Shown: piece after piece, positions 48,017 to 57,198 of the stretch
Layout: every line of letters starts with the position of its first letter
Position numbering within the stretch: position 1 is the stretch's first letter
NCBI RefSeq assembly: GCF_001536285.1
Contig: NZ_FAOZ01000006.1
Coordinates: forward strand, 248,001 to 312,000
Direction of reading: 5' to 3'
Length of the DNA stretch: 64,000 nucleotides
Source of the DNA: Parafrankia irregularis
Lineage (GTDB): Bacteria; Actinomycetota; Actinomycetes; Frankiales; Frankiaceae
The notes under the pieces: generated by a model
Database searches by the model: none
What the model was told of the DNA's origin: nothing
What the model saw: only the letters and a program-made list of their open reading frames with translations
Translations under genes and position numbers: made by a program

Positions 48017-48889
48017 ATGGCCAACGATGCGGGACGGATGTCCGGTGGCGCTCGCAGCGCCGCCGGCGGCGGGCGGCTCGGTCTGGTGCGCGACGAGGCC
48101 GCGCTCTACCTGCTCCTCGTCCGCGCGGCGTTCCGGTCGGCGGCGCAGTACCGCGTCTCGCTGGTGATGTACACGCTCGTGGAGATGGCGGGCGCCGCGC
48201 TGGACCTGGCCACGATCGGCATCATCTTCGCCCACCTCCCCGACCTCGACGGGTTCGCGCTGTCCGAGGTCGCGTTCCTCTACGGGTCCTCCGCCCTGCC
48301 CTTCGCCCTCGCCGAGGCCCTGGTGGGCCCGCTTGACCAGCTCGGCTGGCAGATCAAGGACGGAAGGATGGACGCGACGCTCACCAGGCCGGTCAGCGTG
48401 CTCGTGCAGAGCGCGACGATGGACTTCTCGGCCCAGCGGCTGGGGCGTCTCGCGCAGCCCGCCGCCGTGTTCGCGGTGAGCCTCGCCGCGCTCCCGGTGG
48501 ACTGGAGCCCCGGACGGGTCGCGATCCTTCCGATGATGGTCCTCTGCGGAACGGTGATCAGTATCAGCCTCGCGGTGGGGGTGGCCGCCGTCCTGTTCGT
48601 CGCCCCGGATGCCAGCGTCGCGATCGCGGCGGTCCGCCAGGGCTCGGCGCTGGCGACCCAGTACCCGCTGACGATCTACGGCCGCCGGATGGCGATGCTG
48701 CTGACGTTCGTCTTCCCGGTCGCCTTCGTGAACTGGCAGCCCGCGCTGTTCGTACTCGGCCGGCCCGACCCGTTCGGCCTGCCGGGCTTCACCGGCTTCC
48801 TCTCGCCGCTGGTCGCGCTGGCCAGCTGCCTGGCCGCCGGGATCGCGTGGAGCGCCGGGATCCGTCACTACCGCGGGGAGGGTGGTTGA
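48017..48889 (+). CDS. ABC-2 family transporter permease (second)
   Basis: 290 residues from the ATG at 48017; a TTG at 47996 overlapping the previous stop (TTGA) is the alternative. Six hydrophobic helices and the loop GWQIKDGRMDATLTRPVSVL match the paired permease of the ABC2_membrane_6 type, homologous to the first permease (compare RNGSIEVDLVRPLG there). Features include YLLLVRAAFRSAAQYRVSLV at the start and AMLLTFVFPVAFVNWQPALF near the end. The two permeases probably form a heterodimeric channel driven by the ATPase that follows. The substrate is not evident. Confidence 0.87.
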   Translation: MANDAGRMSGGARSAAGGGRLGLVRDEAALYLLLVRAAFRSAAQYRVSLVMYTLVEMAGAALDLATIGIIFAHLPDLDGFALSEVAFLYGSSALPFALAEALVGPLDQLGWQIKDGRMDATLTRPVSVLVQSATMDFSAQRLGRLAQPAAVFAVSLAALPVDWSPGRVAILPMMVLCGTVISISLAVGVAAVLFVAPDASVAIAAVRQGSALATQYPLTIYGRRMAMLLTFVFPVAFVNWQPALFVLGRPDPFGLPGFTGFLSPLVALASCLAAGIAWSAGIRHYRGEGG

Positions 48890-49920
48890 TCCTGTCATCC
48901 GATGCTTCCGTGATCGACGTCAGCGAGGTCACCCGTACGTTCGTGCTGCGGCGGAGGACGGGGTGGATGCGGCGGGAACGCAGCGACGTCCACGCGGTCC
49001 GCGACCTGTCGTTCAGCGTGCGGGCCGGGGAGATGGTCGGGTACCTCGGGCCGAACGGCGCCGGCAAGAGCACCACCATCAAGATGCTGGTCGGGATCCT
49101 CACCCCGTCCGCGGGGCGGATGCGGGTCGCCGGGCTGGACCCGTCCCGGCAGCGGCTGCGCCTCGCGCGGCGCATCGGTGTCGTGTTCGGGCAGCGGTCG
49201 GCGCTGTGGTCGGATCTACCACTCCGCGACAGCTTCGACCTCATCCAACGGATCTATCGAATCCCTCCGGCGCGATACCGCCGGAACCTCGACGAGTTCA
49301 TCGAGCTTCTCGATCTCGCCTCCTTCATCGACACACCGGTCCGCCAGCTCTCCCTCGGGCAGCGGATGCGCGGCAGCGTCACCGCCGCCTTCCTGCCCGA
49401 GCCCGAGATCGTCTACCTGGACGAGCCGACCATCGGCCTCGACGTCGTCTCGAAGGCCGCCGTACGTTCCTTCCTCGCCCGCACCAACCGGGAGTCGGGG
49501 ACGACGATCCTGCTCACGACACACGACATGACCGACGTGGAGCAGCTGTGCCGACGGGTGATGGTCATCGACCACGGCCGGCTCGGCTTCGACGGCACCC
49601 TGGACGAGCTGCGCACCCGGATCGGCGGCGTCCGGACGCTGCGGGTCGACCTCGCCGAGCCGCATCCGCCCATGACGATCGAGGGCGCCCAGGTCGTGCG
49701 GGTGGACGGCGCCCGGCAGTGGCTGGAGTTCAGCTCCCAGGACAGCGCGGCTCCGCTGGTCAGCGCGGTCGCGGCCCGCTACCCGCTGGTGGACCTCGCC
49801 GTCGGCGAACCGGCGATCGAGGACGTCGTCGCACGCCTTTACACCACCGACCGCCTCCCGGCCGTGCCGCCCAGCCGGACGGACCCGGACCCGGCGCATC
49901 CGCCGAGCCCGGTGCGCTGA
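48886..49920 (+). CDS. ABC-2 transporter ATP-binding protein
   Basis: 344 residues from a TTG at 48886 in a TTGA overlap with the preceding stop, with GGGGAGGG upstream. Walker A is GYLGPNGAGKSTTIKMLVG (about 45-63), the Q-loop region VVFGQRSALWSDLPLRDSF, the signature LSLGQRMRGSVTAAFL and Walker B IVYLDEPTIGLDVVSKA. This is the DrrA/NatA-like group, and the C-terminal 100 residues form the usual accessory domain. It energises the two permeases encoded upstream. It converges on hisH, 34 bases away. Confidence 0.92.
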   Translation: MILSSDASVIDVSEVTRTFVLRRRTGWMRRERSDVHAVRDLSFSVRAGEMVGYLGPNGAGKSTTIKMLVGILTPSAGRMRVAGLDPSRQRLRLARRIGVVFGQRSALWSDLPLRDSFDLIQRIYRIPPARYRRNLDEFIELLDLASFIDTPVRQLSLGQRMRGSVTAAFLPEPEIVYLDEPTIGLDVVSKAAVRSFLARTNRESGTTILLTTHDMTDVEQLCRRVMVIDHGRLGFDGTLDELRTRIGGVRTLRVDLAEPHPPMTIEGAQVVRVDGARQWLEFSSQDSAAPLVSAVAARYPLVDLAVGEPAIEDVVARLYTTDRLPAVPPSRTDPDPAHPPSPVR

Positions 49921-49924
49921 CCGG

Positions 49925-49970
49925 TCAGCTCGCCGTGCGTCAGTTCAGCGTGCGTCAGTTCAGCGTGCGC
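49925..49970. repeat. 15-base tandem repeat with in-frame stop codons at the hisH end
   Basis: Three near-identical units (CGTGCGTCAGTTCAG on the plus strand). On the minus strand the unit reads CTGAACTGACGCACG, and TGA falls in the hisH frame at complement 49955-49957 (the actual stop), 49940-49942 and 49925-49927. Each copy therefore repeats the C-terminal R-T-L-N-stop coding, in whole or in part. Confidence 0.85.
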
Positions 49971-50569
49971 AGCCAGTTCTCCAGCACATGCGCGCCGGCG
50001 TCACCGGACTTCTCCGGGTGGAACTGGGTCGCCATCAGCGGGCCACGCTCGACCGCGGCCGCGAACGGCTCGCCGTGCTCGGCCACGGTGTCCCCCGCCT
50101 GGGGCCGAGCGGCGTAGGAGTGCACGAAGTAGAAACGCGTGCCCGCGTCCACACCGGCGAACAGGACGGACTCCGCCGGCGGGGCGACCAGGTTCCAGCC
50201 CATGTGCGGCAGGACCGGAGCGGACAGCCGGTCCACGCTGCCCGCGAGCACGCCGAGGCCCGCCGTACGCACCCCGTGCTCGTCCCCGACCTCGTAGAGG
50301 ATCTGCATGCCGACGCAGATCCCCAGCACCGGCCGGCCGGACGCGAGCCGCTCGTGCACGACGGCGCCGCCGCCGATCGCCTCGATGCCCGCCATGCAGG
50401 CCGCGTACGCGCCGACCCCGGGCACCACGAGCCCGTCGGCGGCGCGCGCCGCGTCGAGATCCGCGGTGACGGTCACCTCCGCGCCGACCCGGGCGACCGC
50501 CCGCTCGGCCGAGCGCAGGTTGCCCGAGCCGTAGTCGAGGACGACGACCTTCGGACGGGCGCTGGTCAA
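49955..50569 (-). CDS. hisH: Imidazole glycerol phosphate synthase glutamine amidotransferase subunit
   Basis: 204 residues, starting at a TTG in a TTGA overlap with the hisB stop. Class I amidotransferase: [18 protein letters not shown] at the start, the oxyanion strand [12 protein letters not shown], the nucleophile Cys in [31 protein letters not shown] and the catalytic His/Glu in [12 protein letters not shown]. It supplies ammonia to HisF. It is the last gene of the hisD-C-B-H unit, and its end lies in a 15-base repeat that restates the stop codon. Confidence 0.95.
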   Translation of the reverse strand: MTSARPKVVVLDYGSGNLRSAERAVARVGAEVTVTADLDAARAADGLVVPGVGAYAACMAGIEAIGGGAVVHERLASGRPVLGICVGMQILYEVGDEHGVRTAGLGVLAGSVDRLSAPVLPHMGWNLVAPPAESVLFAGVDAGTRFYFVHSYAARPQAGDTVAEHGEPFAAAVERGPLMATQFHPEKSGDAGAHVLENWLRTLN

Positions 50570-51153
50570 AGCACACCCTTCGTCGAGGGAACCCCGGCGA
50601 CCCGCGCGTCCAGGGCGACGGCGTCGCGCATCGCGCGGGCGACGGACTTGAACTGGGCCTCGACGACGTGGTGCGCGTTGCGCCCCGACAGCACCCGCAC
50701 GTGCAGCGCGATCCGCGCCGACGCGGTGATCGACTCGAAGACGTGCCGGGTGAGCGTCGTGTCGTAGGTGCCGATCAGCCCGACCAGCTCCGGCTCGACA
50801 TGCACGCAGTAGGGCCGCCCGGAAAGATCGACGGCCGACTGCACCAGCGCCTCGTCGAGCGGGACCGTCGCGTCCCCGAACCGCCGGATGCCGGCCTTGT
50901 CACCGAGCGCCTCGCGCAGCGCCGCACCGAAGGCGATCGAGGTGTCCTCGACGGTGTGGTGGGCGTCGATGTGCAGGTCGCCCTCGGTCCGCACGGTGAG
51001 GTCGAAGCCGCCGTGCTTGCCGAGCTGCTCCATCATGTGATCGAAGAACGGGACGCCGGTCTCGGACGAGGCCAGGCCCGTCCCGTCGAGATCGAGCTCG
51101 ATCAGGACGTGCGACTCCTTGGTCTTGCGCTCGATCCGAGCGGTTCGCGCCAT
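50566..51153 (-). CDS. hisB: Imidazoleglycerol-phosphate dehydratase
   Basis: 195 residues, monofunctional as in other actinobacteria (no phosphatase domain). Metal-binding signatures [17 protein letters not shown] and [18 protein letters not shown] (the HHxxE/D pairs) are intact, with [20 protein letters not shown] between the first strand and the first motif. It dehydrates IGP to imidazole-acetol phosphate at a di-manganese site. Its stop overlaps the hisH start by 4 bases. Confidence 0.96.
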   Translation of the reverse strand: MARTARIERKTKESHVLIELDLDGTGLASSETGVPFFDHMMEQLGKHGGFDLTVRTEGDLHIDAHHTVEDTSIAFGAALREALGDKAGIRRFGDATVPLDEALVQSAVDLSGRPYCVHVEPELVGLIGTYDTTLTRHVFESITASARIALHVRVLSGRNAHHVVEAQFKSVARAMRDAVALDARVAGVPSTKGVL

Positions 51154-51219
51154 ACGTGTGTGATCCCTCGTGGGTCTTGAACGTCTACTACGTGTTCGAC
51201 GGCGTCGGTGCTGTTCGAG

Positions 51220-52578
51220 CTATCCGACCACGCTGGTGCCGGCCGGCGCTGCGGGCCCGGTCCGCAGCAGCGACGGGTTACCCGTGAGCACCGCGCGCAG
51301 GGCGGCGAGGAAGGCGTCCGTCTCGGCGGGCAGGCCCGCCGTCACCCGCAGCCAGCCGCCGAGGCCGACGTCCCGCACGAGCACCCCGGCGTCGAGCAGG
51401 CCCTGCCACACCGCCCGCTGGTCGGTGAAATGCCCGAACAGCACGAAGTTCGCGTCGCTCGGCGCCACCTCGCACCCGAGCTGCGGCAGCTCCCGCGCGA
51501 GCAGGTCGCGCTGGGCCTTCACCGCCTCGACCGTGCCGAGCAGCTCGTCGGCGTGCGCCAGCGCGGTACGCGCGATCGCCTGGGTGAACGACGACAGGTG
51601 GTAGGGCAGCCGGACCAGCGCGAGGGCGTCGACGACCGCCGGATGCGCCGCGAGGTACCCGACCCGGGCTCCGGCCAGCGCGAACGCCTTGCTCATCGTC
51701 CGCGTGACGACCAGGCGGGGGTGATCCGGCAGCAGGGTGAGGGCGCTGGGCACGCCGGCCCGGCGGAACTCCGCGTAGGCCTCGTCCACCACGACCACCC
51801 CGGAGCCCACCTCCTCCATCGCGTCGCAGGCGGCGGAGATGACATCCAGGCCCAGGGCGGTGGCGGTCGGGTTGTTCGGCGAGGCGAGGAACAGCAACGC
51901 CGGCCGGTGCCGGTGGATCGCGCCGGCGACCCGCTCGGCGTCGAGGGTGAAGTCCTCCGCCCGCTGCTCCCCGACCCAGCCGGTGGCGGTGGCCAGCGCG
52001 ATCAGCCGGTGCATCGAGTACGACGGCTCGAAGCCGACCGCCGTCCGACCGGGCCCGCCGAACACCTGGCAGAGCTGCTGGAGGATCTCGTTGGACCCGT
52101 TCGCCGCCCACACCTGGGCGGTGTGCACACCGAAACCGGCGTCCGAGGTCAGGTAGTAGGCGAGATCGGCGCGCAGGGCCTCGGCGTCGCGGTCCGGGTA
52201 GCGGTTCGCCTCCGTCGCGGCGAGGGTCGCGGCCTTCCCCAGCGCGTCGACCAGGCCGGCCGACGGCGGATGCGGGTTCTCGTTCGTGTTCAGCCGGACC
52301 GGGACGTCGATCTGCGGCGCGCCGTAGGGCGACAGGCCGCGCAGGTCGTCGCGCAGCGGCAGGTCGTCCAGCGTGACCACGCGCCGCGCCGGACGTCCGC
52401 CCGACGTCGCCGCACCCGACCGGGATCCGCGGTCGAGACCGGGGCCCACGCCCGGACCGGCCCCCAGGCCCGCGGCCGGCGCGGAGATCGGCTCCACCCG
52501 CATCCCGTCGAAGGCGGGGGCGTCGGCCTCGAGGGGGCCGACGGCGTCGCTCGTCGCATCCACCGAATCTTCGGTCAT
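51220..52578 (-). CDS. hisC: Histidinol-phosphate aminotransferase
   Basis: 452 residues, longer than usual because of an N-terminal extension of about 65 residues rich in Ala/Gly/Pro before [20 protein letters not shown]. The fold-type I PLP enzyme shows [50 protein letters not shown] and the PLP-lysine strand [17 protein letters not shown]. It transaminates imidazole-acetol phosphate to histidinol phosphate. The ATG overlaps the hisD stop by 4 bases. A start further inside the extension cannot be excluded. Confidence 0.93.
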   Translation of the reverse strand: MTEDSVDATSDAVGPLEADAPAFDGMRVEPISAPAAGLGAGPGVGPGLDRGSRSGAATSGGRPARRVVTLDDLPLRDDLRGLSPYGAPQIDVPVRLNTNENPHPPSAGLVDALGKAATLAATEANRYPDRDAEALRADLAYYLTSDAGFGVHTAQVWAANGSNEILQQLCQVFGGPGRTAVGFEPSYSMHRLIALATATGWVGEQRAEDFTLDAERVAGAIHRHRPALLFLASPNNPTATALGLDVISAACDAMEEVGSGVVVVDEAYAEFRRAGVPSALTLLPDHPRLVVTRTMSKAFALAGARVGYLAAHPAVVDALALVRLPYHLSSFTQAIARTALAHADELLGTVEAVKAQRDLLARELPQLGCEVAPSDANFVLFGHFTDQRAVWQGLLDAGVLVRDVGLGGWLRVTAGLPAETDAFLAALRAVLTGNPSLLRTGPAAPAGTSVVG

Positions 52579-53870
52579 CGTGCCCGCACCTCCACCGCGT
52601 CGACGTGCCCGGTCAGATCCTCGGCGGTGCCGAGCGCGGCGATCCGCGGTGCGATGTCGGCCAGCGCGTCGGCGTCGCAGGAGACGACGTGCACCTGCCG
52701 CTGGAAGGCGGACACCGCGAGACCACCGGAATGCCGTGCCGTCCCGCCCGTGGGCAGGACGTGGTTGGAACCAGCCAGATAGTCACCCAGCGGAACCGGG
52801 GCGTACGGCCCGACGAAGATCGCCCCGGCGTTGCGCACCCGGGCGGCGACCGCCGCCGCGTCCACCGTCTGGATCTCCAGGTGCTCCGCCGCCCAGGCGT
52901 CGGCGACGGCCAGCCCGGCGTCGAGGTCGGCGACCAGCGCCACCGCACCCTGCCCGGCCAGCGCCTCCGCCACCCGCTCGCGGTGCCGGGTGCGGGGAAC
53001 CTGCTTGTCCAGCTCGACATCGACGGCGTCGGCGAGCTCGACCGAGGTCGTGACCAGCAGACAGGCCGCCATCGGGTCGTGCTCGGCCTGGGCGATCAGA
53101 TCGGCGGCGACGAAATCCGGCCGGGCCGAGTCGTCGGCGAGAATCGCGACCTCCGTCGGGCCCGCCTCCGCGTCGACGCCGACCACGCCTCGCAGCAGCC
53201 GCTTCGCCGCCGTGACGTACACGTTGCCGGGACCGGTGACCACGTCGACCGCCGGGCAGCTCTGGGTGCCGTGCGCGAACATGGCGACCGCCTGTGCCCC
53301 ACCGGCCGCGTAGACCTCGTCGACGCCGAGCAGCGCACACGCCGCCAGCACCACCGGATGCGGCCGGCCGTCGTTGTCCACCTGGGGCGGCGAGGCCACC
53401 GCCAGCGAACCGACACCGGCCTCCTGCGCGGGCACCACGTTCATCACGACGCTGCTCGGGTAGGCGACCCGGCCACCCGGCACGTAGAGGCCGACCCGTT
53501 CCACCGGGATCCACCGCTCGGTGACCGTCGTGCCGGGGGCGACCTCGACGACGACCGGCTCGCGCAGCTGAGCCCGATGCACCAGCCGTGCCCGCCGGAT
53601 CGCCTCGGTCAGCGCGTCACGCACCGCCGGCTCGAGCGCCGCCAGCGCGGCCTCGAGATCCTCGGCCGGCACCCGCAGGCTCGCCGGCCGAACCCGGTCG
53701 AACCGCTCGGCGGCATCGAGGACAGCCGCGTCACCGCGGGCCCGCACATCATCACAGACCGGGCGCACCGCCTCGATCGCCACGTCGACGTCGACGGCCG
53801 CCCGCGGGATGAGGCGGCGGACCTCCGAGGCGCTGGGTCTCACGGAACGCAGATCGAGCCTTCTGAGCAC
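52575..53870 (-). CDS. hisD: Histidinol dehydrogenase
   Basis: 431 residues from the GTG at 53870 ([20 protein letters not shown]), preceded by a G-rich ribosome binding site; the long open frame upstream to 54272 is not coding. The family signatures are [58 protein letters not shown] and the C-terminal [19 protein letters not shown] with zinc- and base-binding residues. It oxidises histidinol to histidine in two NAD-dependent steps. It is the first gene of hisD-C-B-H; its promoter should be in 53871-54138. Confidence 0.96.
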   Translation of the reverse strand: MLRRLDLRSVRPSASEVRRLIPRAAVDVDVAIEAVRPVCDDVRARGDAAVLDAAERFDRVRPASLRVPAEDLEAALAALEPAVRDALTEAIRRARLVHRAQLREPVVVEVAPGTTVTERWIPVERVGLYVPGGRVAYPSSVVMNVVPAQEAGVGSLAVASPPQVDNDGRPHPVVLAACALLGVDEVYAAGGAQAVAMFAHGTQSCPAVDVVTGPGNVYVTAAKRLLRGVVGVDAEAGPTEVAILADDSARPDFVAADLIAQAEHDPMAACLLVTTSVELADAVDVELDKQVPRTRHRERVAEALAGQGAVALVADLDAGLAVADAWAAEHLEIQTVDAAAVAARVRNAGAIFVGPYAPVPLGDYLAGSNHVLPTGGTARHSGGLAVSAFQRQVHVVSCDADALADIAPRIAALGTAEDLTGHVDAVEVRAR

Positions 53871-54021
53871 GCCCCCGAGAGTATCGGCCCCACCCCCGGT
53901 CGGAGCAGTGGAATTCTTCGGGAATACCCACCGTGACACATGAAGACCCTGATCAGGCATCTTTTCCGGAGAAGTGACAGACCGACAGCGTGGTGTATCC
54001 ACCATGTGCCCGTCGCGTGGT

Positions 54022-54090
54022 TGCCGCCCACCGCCGCCCACCGCCGCCCACCGCTGCCTACCGCTGCGTGCCGCTGCCTGCCGCGGCCGG
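54022..54090. repeat. Degenerate GC-rich tandem repeat in hisD/O-methyltransferase intergenic region
   Basis: A run of CCGCCCACCG- and CCGCTGCCTG-type units of about 10 bases lies in the divergent region between hisD and the O-methyltransferase gene. It is non-coding, and its role is unknown. Confidence 0.6.
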
Positions 54091-54138
54091 CAACCGCGCG
54101 GGCGGCCGGACGCCGAGCCACTTCGATAGCCTCGACGC

Positions 54139-54852
54139 GTGACCTCCCGTTCGGACATCCCGCCCGCCGACGGGCACTCCTTCCACGGCAAGTCCGGTTT
54201 CCTGCCCCCGCAGCTGTATCGGTACCTCGTCACCCACGGGTCACCGACCGACGACATCCTCGCGGACCTCACGGCCGAGACCGCGGCCCTGGGCGGCGCC
54301 GCCGGGATGCAGATCCCCGCCGATCAGGGCGCCCTGCTGACGATCCTGACCGCGGCGATCGCGCCGTCCCGCGCCATCGAGATCGGGACCTTCACCGGCT
54401 ACTCCTCACTGTGCGTGGCCCGCGCCCTGCCGCCCGGCGGCCGGCTGCTGTGCCTGGACGTCAGCGACGAGTGGACGTCCATCGCCCGGCGCTACTGGGA
54501 GCGGGCCGGGGTGAGCGACCGGGTGGAGCTCCGCCTCGGCCCGGCAGCCGAGTCGCTGGCGCAGCTGCCCGCGCGGCCCACCTTCGATCTCGCCTTCATC
54601 GACGCCGACAAGGAGGCGTACCAGGCCTACCTCGAGCTGCTGCTGCCCCGGCTGAACCCGAACGGCCTGATCATCGTGGACAACGTCCTGCAGTCCGGGC
54701 AGGTGCTCGCCGAGGACGGAGCCGAGACCGAGGCCAGCCCGAACGTCGTCGCCATGCGGGCCTTCAACGAGGCTCTCGCCCGTGACCGGCGGGTCCAGGT
54801 CGTCATGCTGCCCGTCGCCGACGGGCTGACCCTCGCCCGCAAGCTGCCGTAG
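54139..54852 (+). CDS. O-methyltransferase (catechol/caffeoyl-CoA type)
   Basis: 237 residues, GTG start. It belongs to the Methyltransf_3 family: [35 protein letters not shown] holds the SAM-binding motif [11 protein letters not shown] motif II, and [22 protein letters not shown] with [11 protein letters not shown] carries the metal-binding Asp/Asn residues. Such enzymes methylate catechol-like hydroxyls; the substrate is not predictable. TAGCCT (54127-54132) lies just 6 bases before the GTG and there is no ribosome binding site, so a leaderless mRNA is possible. It is divergent from hisD. Confidence 0.9.
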   Translation: MTSRSDIPPADGHSFHGKSGFLPPQLYRYLVTHGSPTDDILADLTAETAALGGAAGMQIPADQGALLTILTAAIAPSRAIEIGTFTGYSSLCVARALPPGGRLLCLDVSDEWTSIARRYWERAGVSDRVELRLGPAAESLAQLPARPTFDLAFIDADKEAYQAYLELLLPRLNPNGLIIVDNVLQSGQVLAEDGAETEASPNVVAMRAFNEALARDRRVQVVMLPVADGLTLARKLP

Positions 54853-54894
54853 GCCCACCGACCGACTCCCACCGGGCGGGCTGGCCGGGAGCGG

Positions 54895-55764
54895 TCACAG
54901 GTACCGTTCCGGGCGGCCGATCCGCACCTGCACACCGGGCGAGTAGTGCATCAGCGGCTCGACCACCGGCGGGGTGAACCCGGCCGCGCGCAGCAGCCCG
55001 TCGTCGAGCTCCACGGGATCCGCCCGATGGAGCGGCCAGGGCTCGTGGCAGGCCGGCACCGTCCGATGGCTCGACCCGGTCGAGCTGTAGAGGCGCCAGC
55101 GGGCGGTGAGAAAGTGATCCAACGGGCTGAGCTCGCCGGCCTGATACGCGGCGCCGATCCGGACCCGCACCCGGCTGGACGCCCCCCGCGGCCCCGGCCA
55201 GCGACGCCGCGTCCGGTAGAGGATCTCGTCCCGACCGATCTCGTCGCGGCCGATCTCGTCCCGGTCGATCCCGTCCCGGCCGAGCGTGCGACGCGGGCCC
55301 GACCAGCCTTCCCCGGTGCGGACGACCCGCATGGCGGACCACAGGTAGGGAAGCCGGAAACCCCCGCGCGCCATCAGGACCGCAGGGAGCCTGGCGGCGT
55401 CCAGGGAGAAGAACCAGACCCCGCGACGACCCCGCCGATCGACCACATAGGTGCGGACGTTCGTCTCCGGGAACGTGGACATCCACGGCAACGACCACCC
55501 GCGGCCGGTCGCCACCCGCATGGCGAACGGCACCAGGCTGACCCAGGCCCGGCCGTCGAAGGTGTCCACGGTCAGCTCCGGCGGCAGCCGGCGGCGCACC
55601 ACCTCGGGCTCGAACGGCCAGTGCAGGAAGGTCAGCTGCTCCCAGCGCTGGATCGAAGCCGGGCGCTCGACGGCGAACGGGCACACCGGCCCCACCGTGG
55701 GACGAGCGGCGGGGCGAGCCACGGCGTCACCGCCGCCGGCCAGGCCCGACTGGTCCAGGTACAT
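54895..55764 (-). CDS. DUF2071 family (YqjF-like) protein
   Basis: 289 residues. The family pattern runs through the protein: WEQLTFLHWPFEPEVVRRRLPPELTVDTFDGRAWVSLVPFAM, then TFPETNVRTYVVDRRGRRGVWFFSLDAARLPAVLMAR and the C-terminal HYSPGVQVRIGRPERYL. DUF2071 proteins are soluble and uncharacterised, with an acetoacetate-decarboxylase-like fold predicted for relatives. A variable insert reads as tandem RDEIG pentapeptides (about residues 165-185), made by 15-base repeats at about 55216-55275. The ATG is 25 bases beyond the ppk2 stop, so it may be co-transcribed with ppk2. Confidence 0.85.
   Translation of the reverse strand: MYLDQSGLAGGGDAVARPAARPTVGPVCPFAVERPASIQRWEQLTFLHWPFEPEVVRRRLPPELTVDTFDGRAWVSLVPFAMRVATGRGWSLPWMSTFPETNVRTYVVDRRGRRGVWFFSLDAARLPAVLMARGGFRLPYLWSAMRVVRTGEGWSGPRRTLGRDGIDRDEIGRDEIGRDEILYRTRRRWPGPRGASSRVRVRIGAAYQAGELSPLDHFLTARWRLYSSTGSSHRTVPACHEPWPLHRADPVELDDGLLRAAGFTPPVVEPLMHYSPGVQVRIGRPERYL
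55216..55275. repeat. 15-base coding minisatellite in DUF2071 gene
   Basis: About four units of a GATCTCGTCCCGACC-like 15-mer encode consecutive R-D-E/G-I-G/D blocks on the minus strand. The unit number could vary without frameshift. Confidence 0.75.
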
Positions 55765-55789
55765 GCGACCATCGTGGCCTGCCGGCCGA

Positions 55790-56737
55790 CTATTCGCCGG
55801 ATTTCAGCAGTTCCGTCGCGGAGACGACGATTCGCGGGTCCGGCTGCCCGATGACCGACTCGTCCCGGCCGGCGTACTCCAGCTGCGACAGGACGTGGCG
55901 CATGGCCTCCAGCCGGGCCCGTTTCTTGTCGTTGCTCTTGATGACGGTCCAGGGCGCCTTCTTGCTGTCCGTGTGGACGAACATGGCTTCCTTGGCCTTG
56001 GTGTAGTCGTCCCACCGGTCCAGTGCCGCGAGATCGACGGGGCTGAGCTTCCACTGCCGCACCGGGTCGATCTGACGGATCAGGAACCGCGTCTGCTGCT
56101 CGCTGCGTGAGACCGAGAACCACAGCTTGATGAGGTGGATGCCGCTTTCGATGAGCATCTCCTCGAGCGCGGGCGCCTGGCCGAGGAACTCGTGGTACTG
56201 GGCTTCCGTGCAGAAGCCCATGACCCGCTCGACGCCGGCCCGGTTGTACCAGGAGCGGTCGAACATCACGATCTCGCCGGCGGTCGGCAGATGCTCGATG
56301 TACCGCTGGAAGTACCAGGACCCACGCTCGGTCTCGGTCGGTTTCTCCAGCGCCACGACCCGGGCCCCACGCGGGTTCAGGTGCTCGGTGAACCGCTTGA
56401 TGGTGCCGCCCTTGCCGGCGGCGTCCCGGCCCTCGAAAAGCAGGACGACCTTCTGGCCGGTGTCCTTCACCCAGTACTGGAGCTTGAGCAGCTCGATCTG
56501 CAGCAGCCGCTTCTCCCGCTCGTAGGCGTCACGGGAAAGCCGGTGCGTGTACGGGTAGTTCTCCCGCCAGGTGTCGATGGACGTGCCGTCCGCACGGAAC
56601 AGAGTCGCGTCGTCCGCGTCATCCTCGACCACTGTCAGTGAGCGGACGTCCGTGCCGAGGTACTCGGTGGGTGGCGTGAAGGGAAGTGAACCAACAACCA
56701 GCCGCACGTCGGATGTTCCTGCGGTCGTCTCGCTCAT
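55790..56737 (-). CDS. ppk2: Polyphosphate kinase 2
   Basis: 315 residues. PPK2 signatures: Walker A VLLFEGRDAAGKGGTIKRFT (about 118-137), the lid-side ETERGSWYFQRYIEHLPTAGE, Walker B IVMFDRSWYNRAGVERVMGF, and SDKKRARLEAM-type lid (here SNDKKRARLEAMRHVL). One-domain PPK2 enzymes transfer phosphate between polyphosphate and nucleoside mono- or diphosphates; the class cannot be fixed from sequence reading alone. It is soluble. It is likely to lead the operon with the DUF2071 gene. Upstream lie two copies of the palindromic repeat. Confidence 0.95.
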   Translation of the reverse strand: MSETTAGTSDVRLVVGSLPFTPPTEYLGTDVRSLTVVEDDADDATLFRADGTSIDTWRENYPYTHRLSRDAYEREKRLLQIELLKLQYWVKDTGQKVVLLFEGRDAAGKGGTIKRFTEHLNPRGARVVALEKPTETERGSWYFQRYIEHLPTAGEIVMFDRSWYNRAGVERVMGFCTEAQYHEFLGQAPALEEMLIESGIHLIKLWFSVSRSEQQTRFLIRQIDPVRQWKLSPVDLAALDRWDDYTKAKEAMFVHTDSKKAPWTVIKSNDKKRARLEAMRHVLSQLEYAGRDESVIGQPDPRIVVSATELLKSGE

Positions 56738-56931
56738 GGCAGCCTCCGGTAGGGCTCATCAGCCCCGATCCCATCATCGGCCCGCCCCCGCATGGCACGC
56801 CAAGCTGGGATTTCAACGCCTGTTCACCTGCCCCACACGTCCCGCCTGACAGGTTCCCGGGCGACCGCGCCAGCGCGGAACGGCTGTCGCCCGGCGCGGC
56901 TCCGGGGCCCCGGCGACCCTGCTTGTCGCGT

Positions 56932-56985
56932 CGCAAGGGTGAAGGATTTTGGTTGTTGCGATGACCAAAATCCTTCATCCTTGCG
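56932..56985. repeat. Palindromic intergenic repeat, copy B
   Basis: The best preserved copy: left arm CGCAAGGGTGAAGGATTTTGGT cut after the first 20 bases would already pair, and the right arm runs from 56964 to 56985, giving 22 paired positions with one mismatch and a 10-base loop. The core matches copy A, including the outer CGCAAGG/CCTTGCG part. Confidence 0.85.
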
Positions 56986-57124
56986 GGCCGCCAGGCGAAT
57001 TTGCGCCCCTTTTGCCCCTCTTGGGATGAACTGTCGCCGCCGCTTGGCGGTGCGGGTAGGGTTCGCCTTCCGTCAGCGCGGCTCCGCCAAGCCCATGCCG
57101 GTGGTCCGGATCCGCCGCGTCTCT

Positions 57125-57159
57125 GGATTCTGCTACGGGCACCAAAACGACCAGAATCC
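57125..57159. repeat. Palindromic intergenic repeat, copy C (decayed)
   Basis: Outer arms GGATTCTG and CAGAATCC match the family, the right half still reads ACGACCAGAATCCTCAG, but the left inner half has diverged. It lies 40 bases beyond the thioesterase stop codon, with CTGCCCGGCGGCA on its right flank as in copies D and E. Confidence 0.65.
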
Positions 57160-57198
57160 TCAGCTCCTGCCCGGCGGCAACAGCGGCCGTCCCGGGCG

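Larger units (their letters stand above)
56738..57198. other. Intergenic region with palindromic repeat copies B and C
   Basis: 461 bases between ppk2 (start) and the thioesterase gene (stop), both on the minus strand. It contains the almost perfect long palindrome at 56932-56985 and a decayed copy at 57125-57159. No gene is visible. Confidence 0.6.

Noticed and set aside
53871-54272. N-terminal extension of hisD
   Set aside because: It would overlap the O-methyltransferase gene and run through a GC-rich repeat; HisD proteins normally begin as the GTG at 53870 predicts.
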